Positions 1 to 7,618 are shown, counted from the first letter of the stretch. The stretch: DNA of 8,563 nucleotides from Emcibacteraceae bacterium (GCA_016763335.1 JAESUD010000299.1:1-8563), one strand, 5' to 3'. Notes: generated by a model from the sequence alone, not told the origin. Numbers and translations: made by a program.

Positions 1-444
1 AAGACAGAACCGCCCGCGGGAAAGAGCCAGATATTCGCACATTGTAAAGGAGGTATTTATAGCAAAGCACTAATATATCAGTTTGGCAAAAAGACAAAAT
101 ACGGTTGGAGCTTGAAACCAAAAGAACCAAATAGATGTGTGATTTCAAGTCTGCGTGACGGGCAATGTACTGTTAATAAATGTGTAAAATCTGTGCCAAA
201 CAGAACTTTGCTTTTTCTTACCTCTGATGCGTCATTGGCAATAGAGCAAGGGAAAATTAGCCTAGCCAAGTACCAGGGGGGACAAAGCTTTGCGGATCTT
301 CAAGCTGAAGTTAGCAGGAATAATAAAGAAAGAAATAAGGATCAAAAACAACGTCAAGGAGATGGAAAGCAATGGGGTTGTCCTTATACATATTGTGACT
401 ATGTGGTCGATACATGGATTATTCAGGATGTATTTAAACAATAA
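1..444 (+). CDS. 3' end of an unrecognised gene (partial, runs off the left edge)
   Basis: The plus-strand frame is open from the first base to a TAA at 442-444, giving 147 residues without a start. No ATG or GTG lies near the beginning; the first usable internal start is a TTG at 112, and it has no good Shine-Dalgarno sequence, so I read this as the C-terminal part of a longer protein. A frame this long is unlikely to stay open by chance. The visible part is basic and hydrophilic, with no membrane segment. It has a charged, probably disordered stretch (SRNNKERNKDQKQRQGDG), six cysteines including the pairs CTVNKC and CPYTYC, and a hydrophobic end (YVVDTWIIQDVFKQ). I recognise no family. The cysteine pairs could bind metal or form disulfides, but nothing settles this. 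It is the only gene on the plus strand and it converges on the tRNA-Glu gene. The AGGAGG-like sequence at 47-53 has no start codon at a suitable distance and is probably just coding sequence. Confidence 0.55.
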   Translation, partial: KTEPPAGKSQIFAHCKGGIYSKALIYQFGKKTKYGWSLKPKEPNRCVISSLRDGQCTVNKCVKSVPNRTLLFLTSDASLAIEQGKISLAKYQGGQSFADLQAEVSRNNKERNKDQKQRQGDGKQWGCPYTYCDYVVDTWIIQDVFKQ

Positions 445-573
445 GTTACCCCCACAGCCTCAACAATGACAGAAGCCTGAAAGGTAATTGTTTATTGCAA
501 ATCGGTTTTTGCTCCTGAACGAGGCCGAATTCAATCAGTTGGGACAGATACATTTGATTTCTAAATCAGGCAT
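445..573. other. Intergenic gap between the left-edge ORF and the tRNA terminator
   Basis: This 129-base stretch contains no convincing ORF, RNA gene or promoter. The only structure seen is an interrupted palindrome near 554-567 (TGATTT-CT-AAATCA). Its two-base centre is too short for a normal hairpin, and no function is assigned. Confidence 0.5.
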
Positions 574-617
574 AAAAAAAAGCGCTTCAGGAATATATCC
601 AAAAGCGCTTATTTTTT
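574..617 (-). terminator. Rho-independent terminator of tRNA-Glu, probably bidirectional
   Basis: The arms AAGCGCTT (580-587) and AAGCGCTT (603-610) form an 8-bp stem. A smaller GGA/TCC pairing lies inside it (590-592 with 598-600). On the minus strand the stem is followed by a run of eight or more T (complement of 574-580 and neighbours), a classic intrinsic terminator about 30 bases after the tRNA 3' end. On the plus strand the same stem is followed by ATTTTTTA (611-618), so it can also stop the convergent left-edge gene. Each arm is itself a perfect palindrome. Confidence 0.85.
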
Positions 618-639
618 AGTTTCCGACTTCGAGAAGAAG

Positions 640-714
640 TGGTGACCCCTACGGGAATCGAACCCGTGTTTCAGCCGTGAAAGGGCCGCGTCCTAACCGC
701 TAGACGAAGGGGCC
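640..714 (-). tRNA. tRNA-Glu, anticodon TTC
   Basis: Read on the minus strand from 714, the 75 bases fold into a full cloverleaf. The acceptor arm GGCCCCT pairs with AGGGGTC (one G-T wobble). The D-arm contains TAGCGGTTA. The anticodon stem CGGCC/GGCTG encloses loop CTTTCAC with anticodon TTC at 679-681, and the T-arm contains GGTTCGAATCC. The discriminator base is A and the CCA end is encoded (640-642). TTC reads GAA and GAG, giving glutamate. Besides translation, charged Glu-tRNA is the usual precursor of 5-aminolevulinate only in organisms using the C5 route; most alphaproteobacteria use ALA synthase instead. The gene has its own promoter upstream and a strong terminator downstream. Confidence 0.97.
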
Positions 715-726
715 GTCTCAGTCGGT

Positions 727-761
727 GGGTGGTTTCTAACCCTTCACGGGGCATGGGTCAA
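727..761 (-). promoter_or_regulatory. Sigma-70-type promoter of tRNA-Glu
   Basis: On the minus strand a -35 box TTGACC (756-761, five of six matches to TTGACA) is followed after exactly 17 bases by TAGAAA (733-738, four of six matches to TATAAT). Transcription would start near 726-727, about 12 bases before the mature tRNA. No strong terminator separates recJ from it, so read-through from the operon may add to expression. Confidence 0.6.
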
Positions 762-802
762 TAGCTTTTTTTGTTATATTGCGAACTTTTTTAAAAAATG
801 GC

Positions 803-2611
803 TTAAACTGCCGCATCATCAATGAATATTTCGGCTGATGTTCGGCCGTTCCAGTGGTTATTTCGGATGGTTCCGGCAATCTTTATGCGTTTACCACGAG
901 AATCTATTAATAACCTGCCGAGCGGCTTATCAGCCGAGCGAAAAGCCATGGCCTTTATAATACTGCCGTCGGCACCTTTTAAGCTGCATTTAACATGGTC
1001 TTTACCGACAACATCCACATAGGTCAGCAGAGCATCGCCAAAGGCAAAACGCGGCGCAGCGTTGCCCTGCCCGTACGGGCCGACTTTATCAAGGCTTTCA
1101 ACCAGCTCAGAATTTACCGCTGAAAGGGAAAGCACCCCGTCAAGCTTTAATGCAAGTGACGTCATGGCGTCTTTGACTTTATTTTGCAGCCGTTCGCATA
1201 AAAACTCACCAAGCTCATCAATTTTTTCAGAACGCATGCTAAGCCCTGCCGCCATTGCATGGCCGCCGCCGGCGGTGAGAATTTCACTTTGACGTGCCGC
1301 CGTAATCGCCGAGCCGAGGTCAACCCCCATAATCGAACGACCTGATCCTTTCGCATCGCCATTATCATCAATGGCAATAACAATGGTTGGGCGGTTAAAA
1401 TGTTCTTTAAGGCGTCCGGCAACAATGCCGATTACACCAGGGTGCCATCCGACATTTGCGGCAATAATAATCGGCGGCGCGATACCGCCAATACCGATTT
1501 TTCGTTGAACCTGGCTCATGGCATCTTCAAGCACCATTGCCTCGATCGCTTGACGTTCGGCGTTATATGTATTTAATTCCTGCGAAATATTCATCGCTTC
1601 TTGCGCATCATCAGTGCTTAATAAAATTGTTCCCGCTTCTGAGCGGCCAACGCGGCCACCGGCATTGACCCGCGGGCCTAGCAAGAACCCGGCATGATAT
1701 GTTGCCGGTGCTTCATTTATTCCAGCAACATCACCAAGGGCCTTTAGCCCCTCATTACCCCGTTCCGCCATAATTTTAAGACCTTGCGATACAAGCGCCC
1801 TATTAATGCCGACAAGCGGCACCACATCACAAATAGTACCAAGCGCCACTAGATCGAGCCAATTGATAATATTCGGCTCTGCTAAGCCCTGCTCCTTATA
1901 CCAGCCACGGTTTCTTAACTCGCGGTTGATACCGATGATGGTGATGAAACTAACGCCGATGGCGGCCATTTGGCCGTACCCCGGTTCTTCATCAAGACGG
2001 TTGGGGTTTACCACCGCCACCGCATCCGGCAGCTTTGCCTCGGCCTGATGGTGATCAATCACAATAATATCCAGTCCCGCGTCCGTCGCCGCTTTTAACG
2101 GCTCAAACGAAACAATGCCGCAATCAACGGTGATAACGAGTGTATTTCCGGCGTCTTTAAGGCCAAGGAGTGCTTTGGTGTTCGGGCCATATCCCTCAGT
2201 CATCCTGTCGGGGATATAGGCGGTAAGATCGCGGCCGAGTGCTTTAAAAAACCGAATGAATATCGCCGATGAAGTGGCGCCGTCCACATCATAATCACCG
2301 AAGATGGCGACTTTTTCGTCTGCCATGATGGCATCGGCGATGCGTATGCACGCTTTATCCATATCTTTAAATATCGATGGGTCGGGCAACGTTTCTTTTA
2401 GGGTGGGTTTAAGATAAATCGCCGCCTCATCGATTGAAATTCCCCGTCCGGCAATAACCCGGGCGATAATTTCTGGTAAATCATGATTTTGTGAAATTGC
2501 CTGAACAATTCGGTGTTCGGCAGGTCTAGCAACCCATGAGCGGCCCGTCACAGAATTTTCCACAGCCAAGATAAGATCAAGGTTGGCTGTGGAATTATTA
2601 TTCTGGTTCAT
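803..2611 (-). CDS. recJ: Single-stranded-DNA-specific 5'-3' exonuclease RecJ
   Basis: RecJ degrades single-stranded DNA 5' to 3' in the cytoplasm and acts in RecF-pathway recombination, mismatch repair and stalled-fork processing. The 602 residues match the family in length and layout. DHH-domain motifs are motif I GDYDVDG (105-111), VDCG (162-165), the signature DHH (186-188), VNPNR (201-205) and CDVVPL (261-266). The DHHA1 domain carries GGGHAMAAG (448-456), and the C-terminal OB-fold has GPYGQGNAAPRF (511-522) and a typical EIFIDDA end. The Mn-binding aspartates D106, D108, D110, D163, H187-H188 and D262 are all present, so the enzyme should be active. The ATG at 2611 lies four bases after the glpX stop (TAA-ATAA-ATG) and has no clear Shine-Dalgarno sequence, so translation probably depends on coupling to glpX. 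It is the last protein gene before the tRNA. I am very sure of the identity. Confidence 0.97.
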   Translation of the reverse strand: MNQNNNSTANLDLILAVENSVTGRSWVARPAEHRIVQAISQNHDLPEIIARVIAGRGISIDEAAIYLKPTLKETLPDPSIFKDMDKACIRIADAIMADEKVAIFGDYDVDGATSSAIFIRFFKALGRDLTAYIPDRMTEGYGPNTKALLGLKDAGNTLVITVDCGIVSFEPLKAATDAGLDIIVIDHHQAEAKLPDAVAVVNPNRLDEEPGYGQMAAIGVSFITIIGINRELRNRGWYKEQGLAEPNIINWLDLVALGTICDVVPLVGINRALVSQGLKIMAERGNEGLKALGDVAGINEAPATYHAGFLLGPRVNAGGRVGRSEAGTILLSTDDAQEAMNISQELNTYNAERQAIEAMVLEDAMSQVQRKIGIGGIAPPIIIAANVGWHPGVIGIVAGRLKEHFNRPTIVIAIDDNGDAKGSGRSIMGVDLGSAITAARQSEILTAGGGHAMAAGLSMRSEKIDELGEFLCERLQNKVKDAMTSLALKLDGVLSLSAVNSELVESLDKVGPYGQGNAAPRFAFGDALLTYVDVVGKDHVKCSLKGADGSIIKAMAFRSADKPLGRLLIDSRGKRIKIAGTIRNNHWNGRTSAEIFIDDAAV

Positions 2612-2615
2612 TTAT

Positions 2616-3593
2616 TTATGAAAGTTTCGTATCGCGGTTATGAACGGTTTTGATATTACGAACCGTTTTTGATGCTGAACGCATCACAACAGTATCCGTT
2701 GTATATCCTTTTCCGTCCAAAGTGCTATGAACACCGCGAAGCAATGTTCCGTCCGTAACGCCCGTAGCAGCAAAAATTACATCGCCTGCGGCCATATCTT
2801 CCGTTGAATATTTACGGTTTAAATCTTCAATGCCCCATTTGCGAGCTCTTGCCCGCTCATCGTCATTGCGGAAAGTCAAACGACCCTGAATTTGCCCGCC
2901 GATGCAGCGAAGCGCCGCCGCAGCAAGAACACCTTCTGGTGCGCCGCCTGATCCCATATATAAATCAACCGATGTATCCGGATCGGTCGTATCAATCACA
3001 CCGGCAACATCACCGTCACCAATAAGTTTAACACGTGCACCCGTCGCGCGGATTTTTTCAATCAAATCAGCATGGCGTGGGCGGTCAAGCACACAGACAA
3101 GCATATCGCTTACTTGACGATTTTTTGCCTTTGCAACAGCTGTTACATTTTCTTCGACCGAATTATCAAGATCAACAATTCCTGCTGGAAGGCCGGGGCC
3201 AACGGCGATTTTATCCATATAAACATCTGGTGCATTCAAAAGGTTACCTTTTTCAGCAAGCGCAACAACCGCAAGCGAATTTTGCATCGCTTTTGCAGCA
3301 ATTGTTGTTCCTTCAAGCGGATCAAGAGCAATATCAATCTCCGGACCCTCGCCGGTACCGACTTCTTCACCGATATAAAGCATTGGTGCTTCATCGCGTT
3401 CGCCTTCACCGATAACAATTCTGCCTCTAATCGCCAGTTCATTAAGCTCGTTGCGCATGGAATCAACGGCAGCGGCATCTGCTGCTTTTTCGTCGCCCAT
3501 TCCAACAAGTTTTGCCGCTGCAATTGCTGCGGCTTCAGTGACGCGTACGAGCTCTAGTACAAAAATACGATCTAAAGTCGATTTAACAGCCAT
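2616..3593 (-). CDS. glpX: Class II fructose-1,6-bisphosphatase (GlpX)
   Basis: GlpX hydrolyses fructose 1,6-bisphosphate to fructose 6-phosphate, the committed step of gluconeogenesis, in the cytoplasm with Mn2+ or Mg2+. The 325 residues match the family. Metal and substrate motifs are present: the AADAAAVD region with D39, VIGEGERDEAPML with E63, DPLEGTT with D91 and E94, LNAPDVYM (119-126), GDGDVAG (192-198) and GGAPEG with E220. These correspond to D33, E57, D85, E88 and E213 of Escherichia coli GlpX. The start is supported by AGGAA (3600-3604) six bases before the ATG. It is separated from hom by 47 A+T-rich bases with a possible promoter, and is followed by recJ after four bases. In some relatives this family also acts on sedoheptulose 1,7-bisphosphate; whether it does here cannot be read from the sequence. 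The family assignment is firm. Confidence 0.96.
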   Translation of the reverse strand: MAVKSTLDRIFVLELVRVTEAAAIAAAKLVGMGDEKAADAAAVDSMRNELNELAIRGRIVIGEGERDEAPMLYIGEEVGTGEGPEIDIALDPLEGTTIAAKAMQNSLAVVALAEKGNLLNAPDVYMDKIAVGPGLPAGIVDLDNSVEENVTAVAKAKNRQVSDMLVCVLDRPRHADLIEKIRATGARVKLIGDGDVAGVIDTTDPDTSVDLYMGSGGAPEGVLAAAALRCIGGQIQGRLTFRNDDERARARKWGIEDLNRKYSTEDMAAGDVIFAATGVTDGTLLRGVHSTLDGKGYTTDTVVMRSASKTVRNIKTVHNRDTKLS

Positions 3594-3619
3594 AATTTAT
3601 TCCTACTTTTATATAATTC

Positions 3620-3654
3620 ATTAGTGAATATATCTTAATTTTATAATTTTTCAA
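3620..3654 (-). promoter_or_regulatory. Possible internal promoter in front of glpX
   Basis: On the minus strand TTGAAA (3649-3654, five of six matches to TTGACA) overlaps the last codons of hom. It is followed after 16 bases by TATATT (3627-3632, five of six matches to TATAAT). The start would be near 3620, giving a leader of about 27 bases before the glpX ATG. The region is very A+T-rich, so a match by chance is possible. A weak hairpin ATTCA-TTAG-TGAAT lies just downstream. Confidence 0.4.
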
Positions 3655-4936
3655 TTCTAATAGATAACGGGGTTTCTATCACAGATGGCAACTCATTAAT
3701 ACGGTTAAGTGCATCTTTCATTGCGGTTTCCCTGATATCGTGAGTAAGCATGATGACATAAACCGTGCCGTCCCGCTCGTTGCCCTTTTGCAACATGGTT
3801 TTAACCGATACATTTGCAAGCGTTAATGATGCCGTAATATCCGCTATTACGCCGGCCTCGTCCTGAACATGAAGACGTATATAATATTCACCAAGTCTTT
3901 GGTTAATTGAAACCGGATTTGCTGCAACAAGTTTTTCCGTCGGTTTAAAAAATGCAGGACCCTTATGACCACGGGCAATATCGATAATATCCGCAACAAC
4001 TGCGGAAGCCGTCGGCCCCTCGCCCGCACCGCGGCCTTGATAAAAGGTTCTATCAATAAAATCACCATCAACCACAATCGCATTAAACCCGTCCATCACA
4101 CCGGCAATAGGCAAATTTCTATCAATCATAACGGGATGGACACGCTGAGATAGGTTACCATCTTCATATTTAGTAATACCAAGGAGCTTTATGCGGTAAC
4201 CCAGCTCTTTAGCATATTCAATATCAACGGTTTCAATGTTACGAATACCTTCAATATGTATATTGTCAAAATCGGTTTTGGTGCCAAACGCCACACTACT
4301 TAAAATTGCCAGCTTATGCGCCGCATCAATTCCGTCAAGATCGAGGGCAGGATCGGCTTCGAGATATCCAAGTTCCTCGGTTTCTGCGAGAATATCAGTG
4401 TAACTCAAACCACGCGCTTCCATTTGTGAAAGCATATAATTGGTGGTGCCGTTCATAATCCCGTAGACAAGGTTTAGTTCATTGGCCGCCAAGCCCTCGC
4501 CGATTGCTTTAATAATCGGAATGCCGCCGGCAACGGCCGCTTCAAACCTAAGCGCAACATCATTTTTCTGTGCCATATCCGCAAGCTCGCAGCCATGATG
4601 CGCGATCATTGCTTTATTTGCCGTCACAAATGATTTTGAATTATTTAATGTGTTTTTCGCGGACATCAAAGCCACACCGTCTTCACCGCCAATAAGTTCA
4701 ATAACAATATCAACATTATCCATATCGGCAAGCTGTGTCGCATCATCAACCCATTCATAAGATGATAGATCAATCCCACGGTCAACATTTTTGTTTCGCG
4801 CACAAACGGTAGTAATAACAATCTCACGTCCAGCGCGGTCCGCGATTAATTCTTTATGCTTTTCCAGTATTTTTACAACACCAACACCGACATTTCCAAG
4901 GCCGGCGACGGCTACTCTTAACGGATTACTCAACAT
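3641..4936 (-). CDS. hom: Homoserine dehydrogenase, monofunctional with C-terminal ACT domain
   Basis: The enzyme reduces aspartate 4-semialdehyde to homoserine with NAD(P)H, at the branch toward threonine and methionine, in the cytoplasm. The 431 residues show three parts. The N-terminal Rossmann fold has VAGLGNVGVG (10-19; G12, G14, G17). The catalytic domain has TANKA (105-109, K108), FEAAVAGGIPI (131-141), MNGTTNYML (161-169) and DLDGIDAAHK (199-208, with D204 and K208). A C-terminal ACT domain (about 350-425, starting YYIRLHVQDEAGVIADI) usually serves in feedback control by threonine. It is not fused to aspartokinase. The Shine-Dalgarno AAGGAAA (4939-4945) overlaps the alaC stop codon, so the two genes are translationally coupled. 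It lies between alaC and glpX in one apparent operon. All key residues are present. Confidence 0.96.
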   Translation of the reverse strand: MLSNPLRVAVAGLGNVGVGVVKILEKHKELIADRAGREIVITTVCARNKNVDRGIDLSSYEWVDDATQLADMDNVDIVIELIGGEDGVALMSAKNTLNNSKSFVTANKAMIAHHGCELADMAQKNDVALRFEAAVAGGIPIIKAIGEGLAANELNLVYGIMNGTTNYMLSQMEARGLSYTDILAETEELGYLEADPALDLDGIDAAHKLAILSSVAFGTKTDFDNIHIEGIRNIETVDIEYAKELGYRIKLLGITKYEDGNLSQRVHPVMIDRNLPIAGVMDGFNAIVVDGDFIDRTFYQGRGAGEGPTASAVVADIIDIARGHKGPAFFKPTEKLVAANPVSINQRLGEYYIRLHVQDEAGVIADITASLTLANVSVKTMLQKGNERDGTVYVIMLTHDIRETAMKDALNRINELPSVIETPLSIRIEKL

Positions 4937-4938
4937 TA

Positions 4939-4945
4939 TTTCCTT
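4939..4945 (-). promoter_or_regulatory. Ribosome binding site of hom, overlapping the alaC stop
   Basis: The minus strand reads TAAGGAAATAATG: the alaC stop TAA supplies the first bases of the AAGGAAA Shine-Dalgarno sequence, and hom's ATG follows two bases after it. This fixes the hom start and implies coupled translation of the two genes. Confidence 0.7.
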
Positions 4946-6146
4946 ATTTTATATCTTTTAAATATTTATCACTATTTTGCATGAACTGTTTCATATTCCT
5001 GACGGCCTGCCTGATACGTTGCTCATTTTCAACAAGTGCAATCCGCACAAAACCATCACCATATTCACCAAAGCCAAGGCCCGGCGCCACCGCCACTTTG
5101 GCATGGGTCAGAAGTGCTTTTGAAAATTCCATTGATCCTGCCTCTTTCCAGCTGTCCGGTAATGGTACCCACGCAAACATGGTCGCTTGCGGTGACGGAA
5201 TTTCCCAACCAGAACCAGCCATGCCATCCACAAGGACATCACGGCGTTTTTTATAAGTGGCGCGGTATTCATCAATGCAGTCCTGCGGACCATTAAGCGC
5301 CGCAATTGCCGCAACCTGAATGGGGGTAAAGGCACCATAATCCACATAAGATTTCATACGGGTAAGGGCCGCGATAAGTTCTTTATTACCAACAGCAAAC
5401 CCCATACGCCATCCGGCCATGGAATATGTTTTGCTTAAAGATGTGAATTCAACGGCAATATCACGGGCGCCATTGACCTGAAGAATTGATGGTGGCGGCA
5501 CGTCATTAAAATATATTTCTGCATAGGCAAGATCAGAAAGAATATAAATTTCATGCTTTTTACAAAAGGCGACAACCTCTTTATAAAAATCAAGATCAAC
5601 CACTTCCGCCGTTGGGTTTGACGGATAATTAATCACCAGCGCCAGCGGCTTCGGCACACTGTGTTTTACTGCTTGATCAAGCATTTCCATAAAATCATGG
5701 TCTTTAGTTGTCGGCAAATGGCGAATTGTCGCCCCAGCAATGATAAAACCAAAATGGTGGATCGGGTAACTTGGGTTAGGCACTAAAATTACATCACCCG
5801 GTGCGGTAATGGCTTGAGCCAGATTTGCAAGCCCCTCTTTTGATCCAAGTGTTGCAATGACTTCGCTATCCGGATCAACGCTGACATTAAAGCGTCGCTC
5901 GTAATAGGCGGCCATTGCCTTGCGTAATCCGGGGATACCCTTTGACGCCGAATAACGGTGTGCTTTCGGGTCTTTCATGGTCTCCGTGACTTTATCAATC
6001 ACATGTTGCGGCGGCATAAGGTCAGGATTACCCATGCCAAAATCAATAATATCATCACCAGCCGCACGCGCTTTCGCCTTCATGGCGTTCACTTCTGCAA
6101 ATACATAGGGCGGCAATCTTTTTATTCTGTAAAATTCAGAATTCAT
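4944..6146 (-). CDS. alaC: PLP-dependent class I/II aminotransferase, AlaC type (alanine/pyruvate)
   Basis: AlaC-type enzymes transfer the amino group from glutamate to pyruvate, making alanine reversibly, in the cytoplasm. The 400-residue fold-type I aminotransferase has the expected sites: Y127 in NPSYPIH stacking on PLP, N177 in NYPSNPTA, D205 and Y208 in SDLAYAEI, the Schiff-base lysine K239 in SLSKTYSMAGWRMGF with R247, and the carboxylate-binding R368 in GFVRIALVEN. The NPTA variant of the usual NPTG, VKSY-like helix text and KRRDVLVDG segment agree closely with Escherichia coli AlaC as I remember it. Related proteins are often named LL-diaminopimelate aminotransferase or aspartate/methionine aminotransferase, so the substrate is less certain than the family. 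It is the first gene of the alaC-hom-glpX-recJ unit. Its Shine-Dalgarno is weak (GGATAAG, 6150-6156), and the next possible upstream start is absent. Confidence 0.88.
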   Translation of the reverse strand: MNSEFYRIKRLPPYVFAEVNAMKAKARAAGDDIIDFGMGNPDLMPPQHVIDKVTETMKDPKAHRYSASKGIPGLRKAMAAYYERRFNVSVDPDSEVIATLGSKEGLANLAQAITAPGDVILVPNPSYPIHHFGFIIAGATIRHLPTTKDHDFMEMLDQAVKHSVPKPLALVINYPSNPTAEVVDLDFYKEVVAFCKKHEIYILSDLAYAEIYFNDVPPPSILQVNGARDIAVEFTSLSKTYSMAGWRMGFAVGNKELIAALTRMKSYVDYGAFTPIQVAAIAALNGPQDCIDEYRATYKKRRDVLVDGMAGSGWEIPSPQATMFAWVPLPDSWKEAGSMEFSKALLTHAKVAVAPGLGFGEYGDGFVRIALVENEQRIRQAVRNMKQFMQNSDKYLKDIK

Positions 6147-6164
6147 ATTCTTATCCGTTTAATA

Positions 6165-6207
6165 GTCAGAATAGTATTTTTCCGACCCCTAATAACAGCA
6201 AAATCCT
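6165..6207 (-). promoter_or_regulatory. Tentative promoter of the alaC-hom-glpX-recJ operon
   Basis: A good -10 box TACTAT lies on the minus strand at 6171-6176, about 25 bases before the alaC start. The best -35 match (TTGCTG, near 6196-6201) sits 19 bases away and overlaps the T-run of the preceding terminator, so the assignment is weak. A promoter is expected here because a terminator lies directly upstream. Confidence 0.35.
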
Positions 6208-6224
6208 GTTCAGTGAACAGGATT
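6195..6224 (-). terminator. Hairpin terminator of the SNF transporter gene
   Basis: The arms AATCCTGTTC (6202-6211) and GAACAGGATT (6215-6224) form a perfect 10-bp stem around a three-base centre. On the minus strand the stem is followed by TTTT and then a mixed GCTGTTATT, so the U-tract is moderate. It lies 28 bases after the transporter stop and separates the transporter unit from the alaC operon. On the plus strand there is no T-run. Confidence 0.75.
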
Positions 6225-6252
6225 CTACGAGTAGTAATGAAAAAATTATGGT

Positions 6253-7611
6253 CTAATTTATAAACTGTGAAATAAACACCACTAAAATTGCGATTGGGCA
6301 TAAATATTTGATCACTGTATATATTAGCTCAAGATGGCTTTCATTTTCACCAAATGCCTTTAAAACATTTTCTTTTTTTAGCACCCAACCAACAAACATA
6401 GCCGTCATAAGCCCACCGAGCGGCAGTCCTACTTTATTAATCCACCAGTCAAAGCTATCCATTAAATTCTTTCCGTCGATTGTTACATCACTTAGAATGT
6501 TTGTCGAAAAAACAGAAAGTAAGCCAACTGTAAAAACAGCCCCTGTAACCATTGATGCGGCCTTTGAGCGCTTCATATCATAAAATTTATTTAGATAACT
6601 GACCATCTGTTCCATGAGCGCAAGCAGCGTTGTAAAACCAGCAATAGCTAGTAAAATAAAGAAACCGGCACCAATAATTCCGCCATATTCAATCTGTCCG
6701 AAAGCAACGGTCATTGTATTAAACACAAGAGCAGGCCCCATATTCGGCACCATGTCAAAACCAAAGACGATGGGGAAAATGGATAAACCAGCAAATACCG
6801 CGACTAAAGTATCCGCAATACAAATAATAAAAGCAGATTTTACAATTGATGTATCATCAGGAAGATAGGCGCCAAAGGTAAGCATAATACCAAGGGCAAC
6901 ACCAATAGAGAAAAATGCCTGCCCAAGGGCGCTCACCACCACGCCAATATCCACTTTAGAAAAATCAGGTGAAAACAAAAAACTAACGCCTGCACCAAAG
7001 TCACCAATAACCGCTGCCATAATAATAAGCGCAAATAATAAGCAAAAGAAAATGGGCATGGCTAGAGATGTCAATTTTTCAATGCCGTCATTAAGTTGTC
7101 TTGAAAGAACAATTGCACAAGCCGCCATGAAAAGCCCGTGCCAGAATGTAAGTTTTAGGGGGCTTTCAGAATAACTGGCATAAAGCTCTACCGCCCCGTC
7201 CGGTGTAATGCCGGCAAAATTGCCCATGATCGCTTCAACGGCGTACGCGCCGGTAGTACCCGCGATGACACTATAATAAGAACATAAAATGAAGGAACTT
7301 GACGCAATAAACCAGCCAATATATTTCCAATTTTTCGATTTCCCTTCCATGCTTGCCACATGGCCGAAATTTGTAATGGCGCCCTGCTTACCGTAGCGAC
7401 CGAGCATGGTTTCTGCACTCAATAATGGAAAGCCGATAATGATCACAAATGCCACATAAATAATCACAAATGCCGCGCCACCATTTTGCCCCGCCTCAAA
7501 CGGAAAACGCCAGATATTACCGAGCCCAATGGCCCCGCCAACAGCGGCAAATAGAAAACCTGTTTTAGATTTCCAATGGTTTGTCATTTCATGTTTTGTG
7601 CTTACAGCCAT
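6253..7611 (-). CDS. Na+-dependent amino-acid transporter, NSS/SNF family
   Basis: Neurotransmitter:sodium symporters (LeuT fold) import an amino acid together with Na+ across the inner membrane. The 452-residue protein carries the TM1 signature GLGNIWRFP (29-37, N32 being the usual Na+ ligand), the TM2 motif with E67 and GRYG (71-74), SALGQAFFSIG (227-237) of the unwound TM6, GPALVF (292-297), and the TM8 hydroxyl pair T327-T328 of the Na2 site. I count 11 hydrophobic segments, ending with the one at about 429-450. Many bacterial members (Tyt1, MhsT) likewise have 11 rather than LeuT's 12. The substrate cannot be read; hydrophobic or aromatic amino acids are usual. The start at 7611 is supported by AGGGAA (7619-7624) seven bases upstream; M9 is a weaker alternative. 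It starts 15 bases after the restored AGCS stop, so the two symporters look co-transcribed. Confidence 0.94.
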   Translation of the reverse strand: MAVSTKHEMTNHWKSKTGFLFAAVGGAIGLGNIWRFPFEAGQNGGAAFVIIYVAFVIIIGFPLLSAETMLGRYGKQGAITNFGHVASMEGKSKNWKYIGWFIASSSFILCSYYSVIAGTTGAYAVEAIMGNFAGITPDGAVELYASYSESPLKLTFWHGLFMAACAIVLSRQLNDGIEKLTSLAMPIFFCLLFALIIMAAVIGDFGAGVSFLFSPDFSKVDIGVVVSALGQAFFSIGVALGIMLTFGAYLPDDTSIVKSAFIICIADTLVAVFAGLSIFPIVFGFDMVPNMGPALVFNTMTVAFGQIEYGGIIGAGFFILLAIAGFTTLLALMEQMVSYLNKFYDMKRSKAASMVTGAVFTVGLLSVFSTNILSDVTIDGKNLMDSFDWWINKVGLPLGGLMTAMFVGWVLKKENVLKAFGENESHLELIYTVIKYLCPIAILVVFISQFIN

Positions 7612-7618
7612 ACTTAAA

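Noticed and set aside
46..54. Strong AAAGGAGGT sequence suggesting a gene start near 60
   Set aside because: No ATG, GTG or TTG in any frame lies 4-12 bases downstream, and the open frame already runs through it from base 1, so it reads as ordinary codons (KGG).
78..269. 63-residue minus-strand ORF opposite the left-edge gene
   Set aside because: It is shorter than the plus-strand frame, has no family features and no convincing ribosome binding site; it is taken as a shadow.
770..802. Terminator after recJ (TTTTTTAAAAAA near 786-798)
   Set aside because: It is only an A/T palindrome with no G+C stem, so it would terminate poorly; no reliable recJ terminator is seen before the tRNA promoter.
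1963..1976. Palindrome CGGCCATTTGGCCG and nearby GCCGCC/GGCGG repeats
   Set aside because: They lie inside recJ and encode conserved or normal RecJ residues, with no T-run and no repeated copies elsewhere; probably a chance result of codon choice.
2804..3557. Long plus-strand ORFs opposite glpX (up to 161 residues)
   Set aside because: They are antisense shadows of a clearly conserved gene, have no recognisable domains, and are low-complexity translations of the opposite strand.
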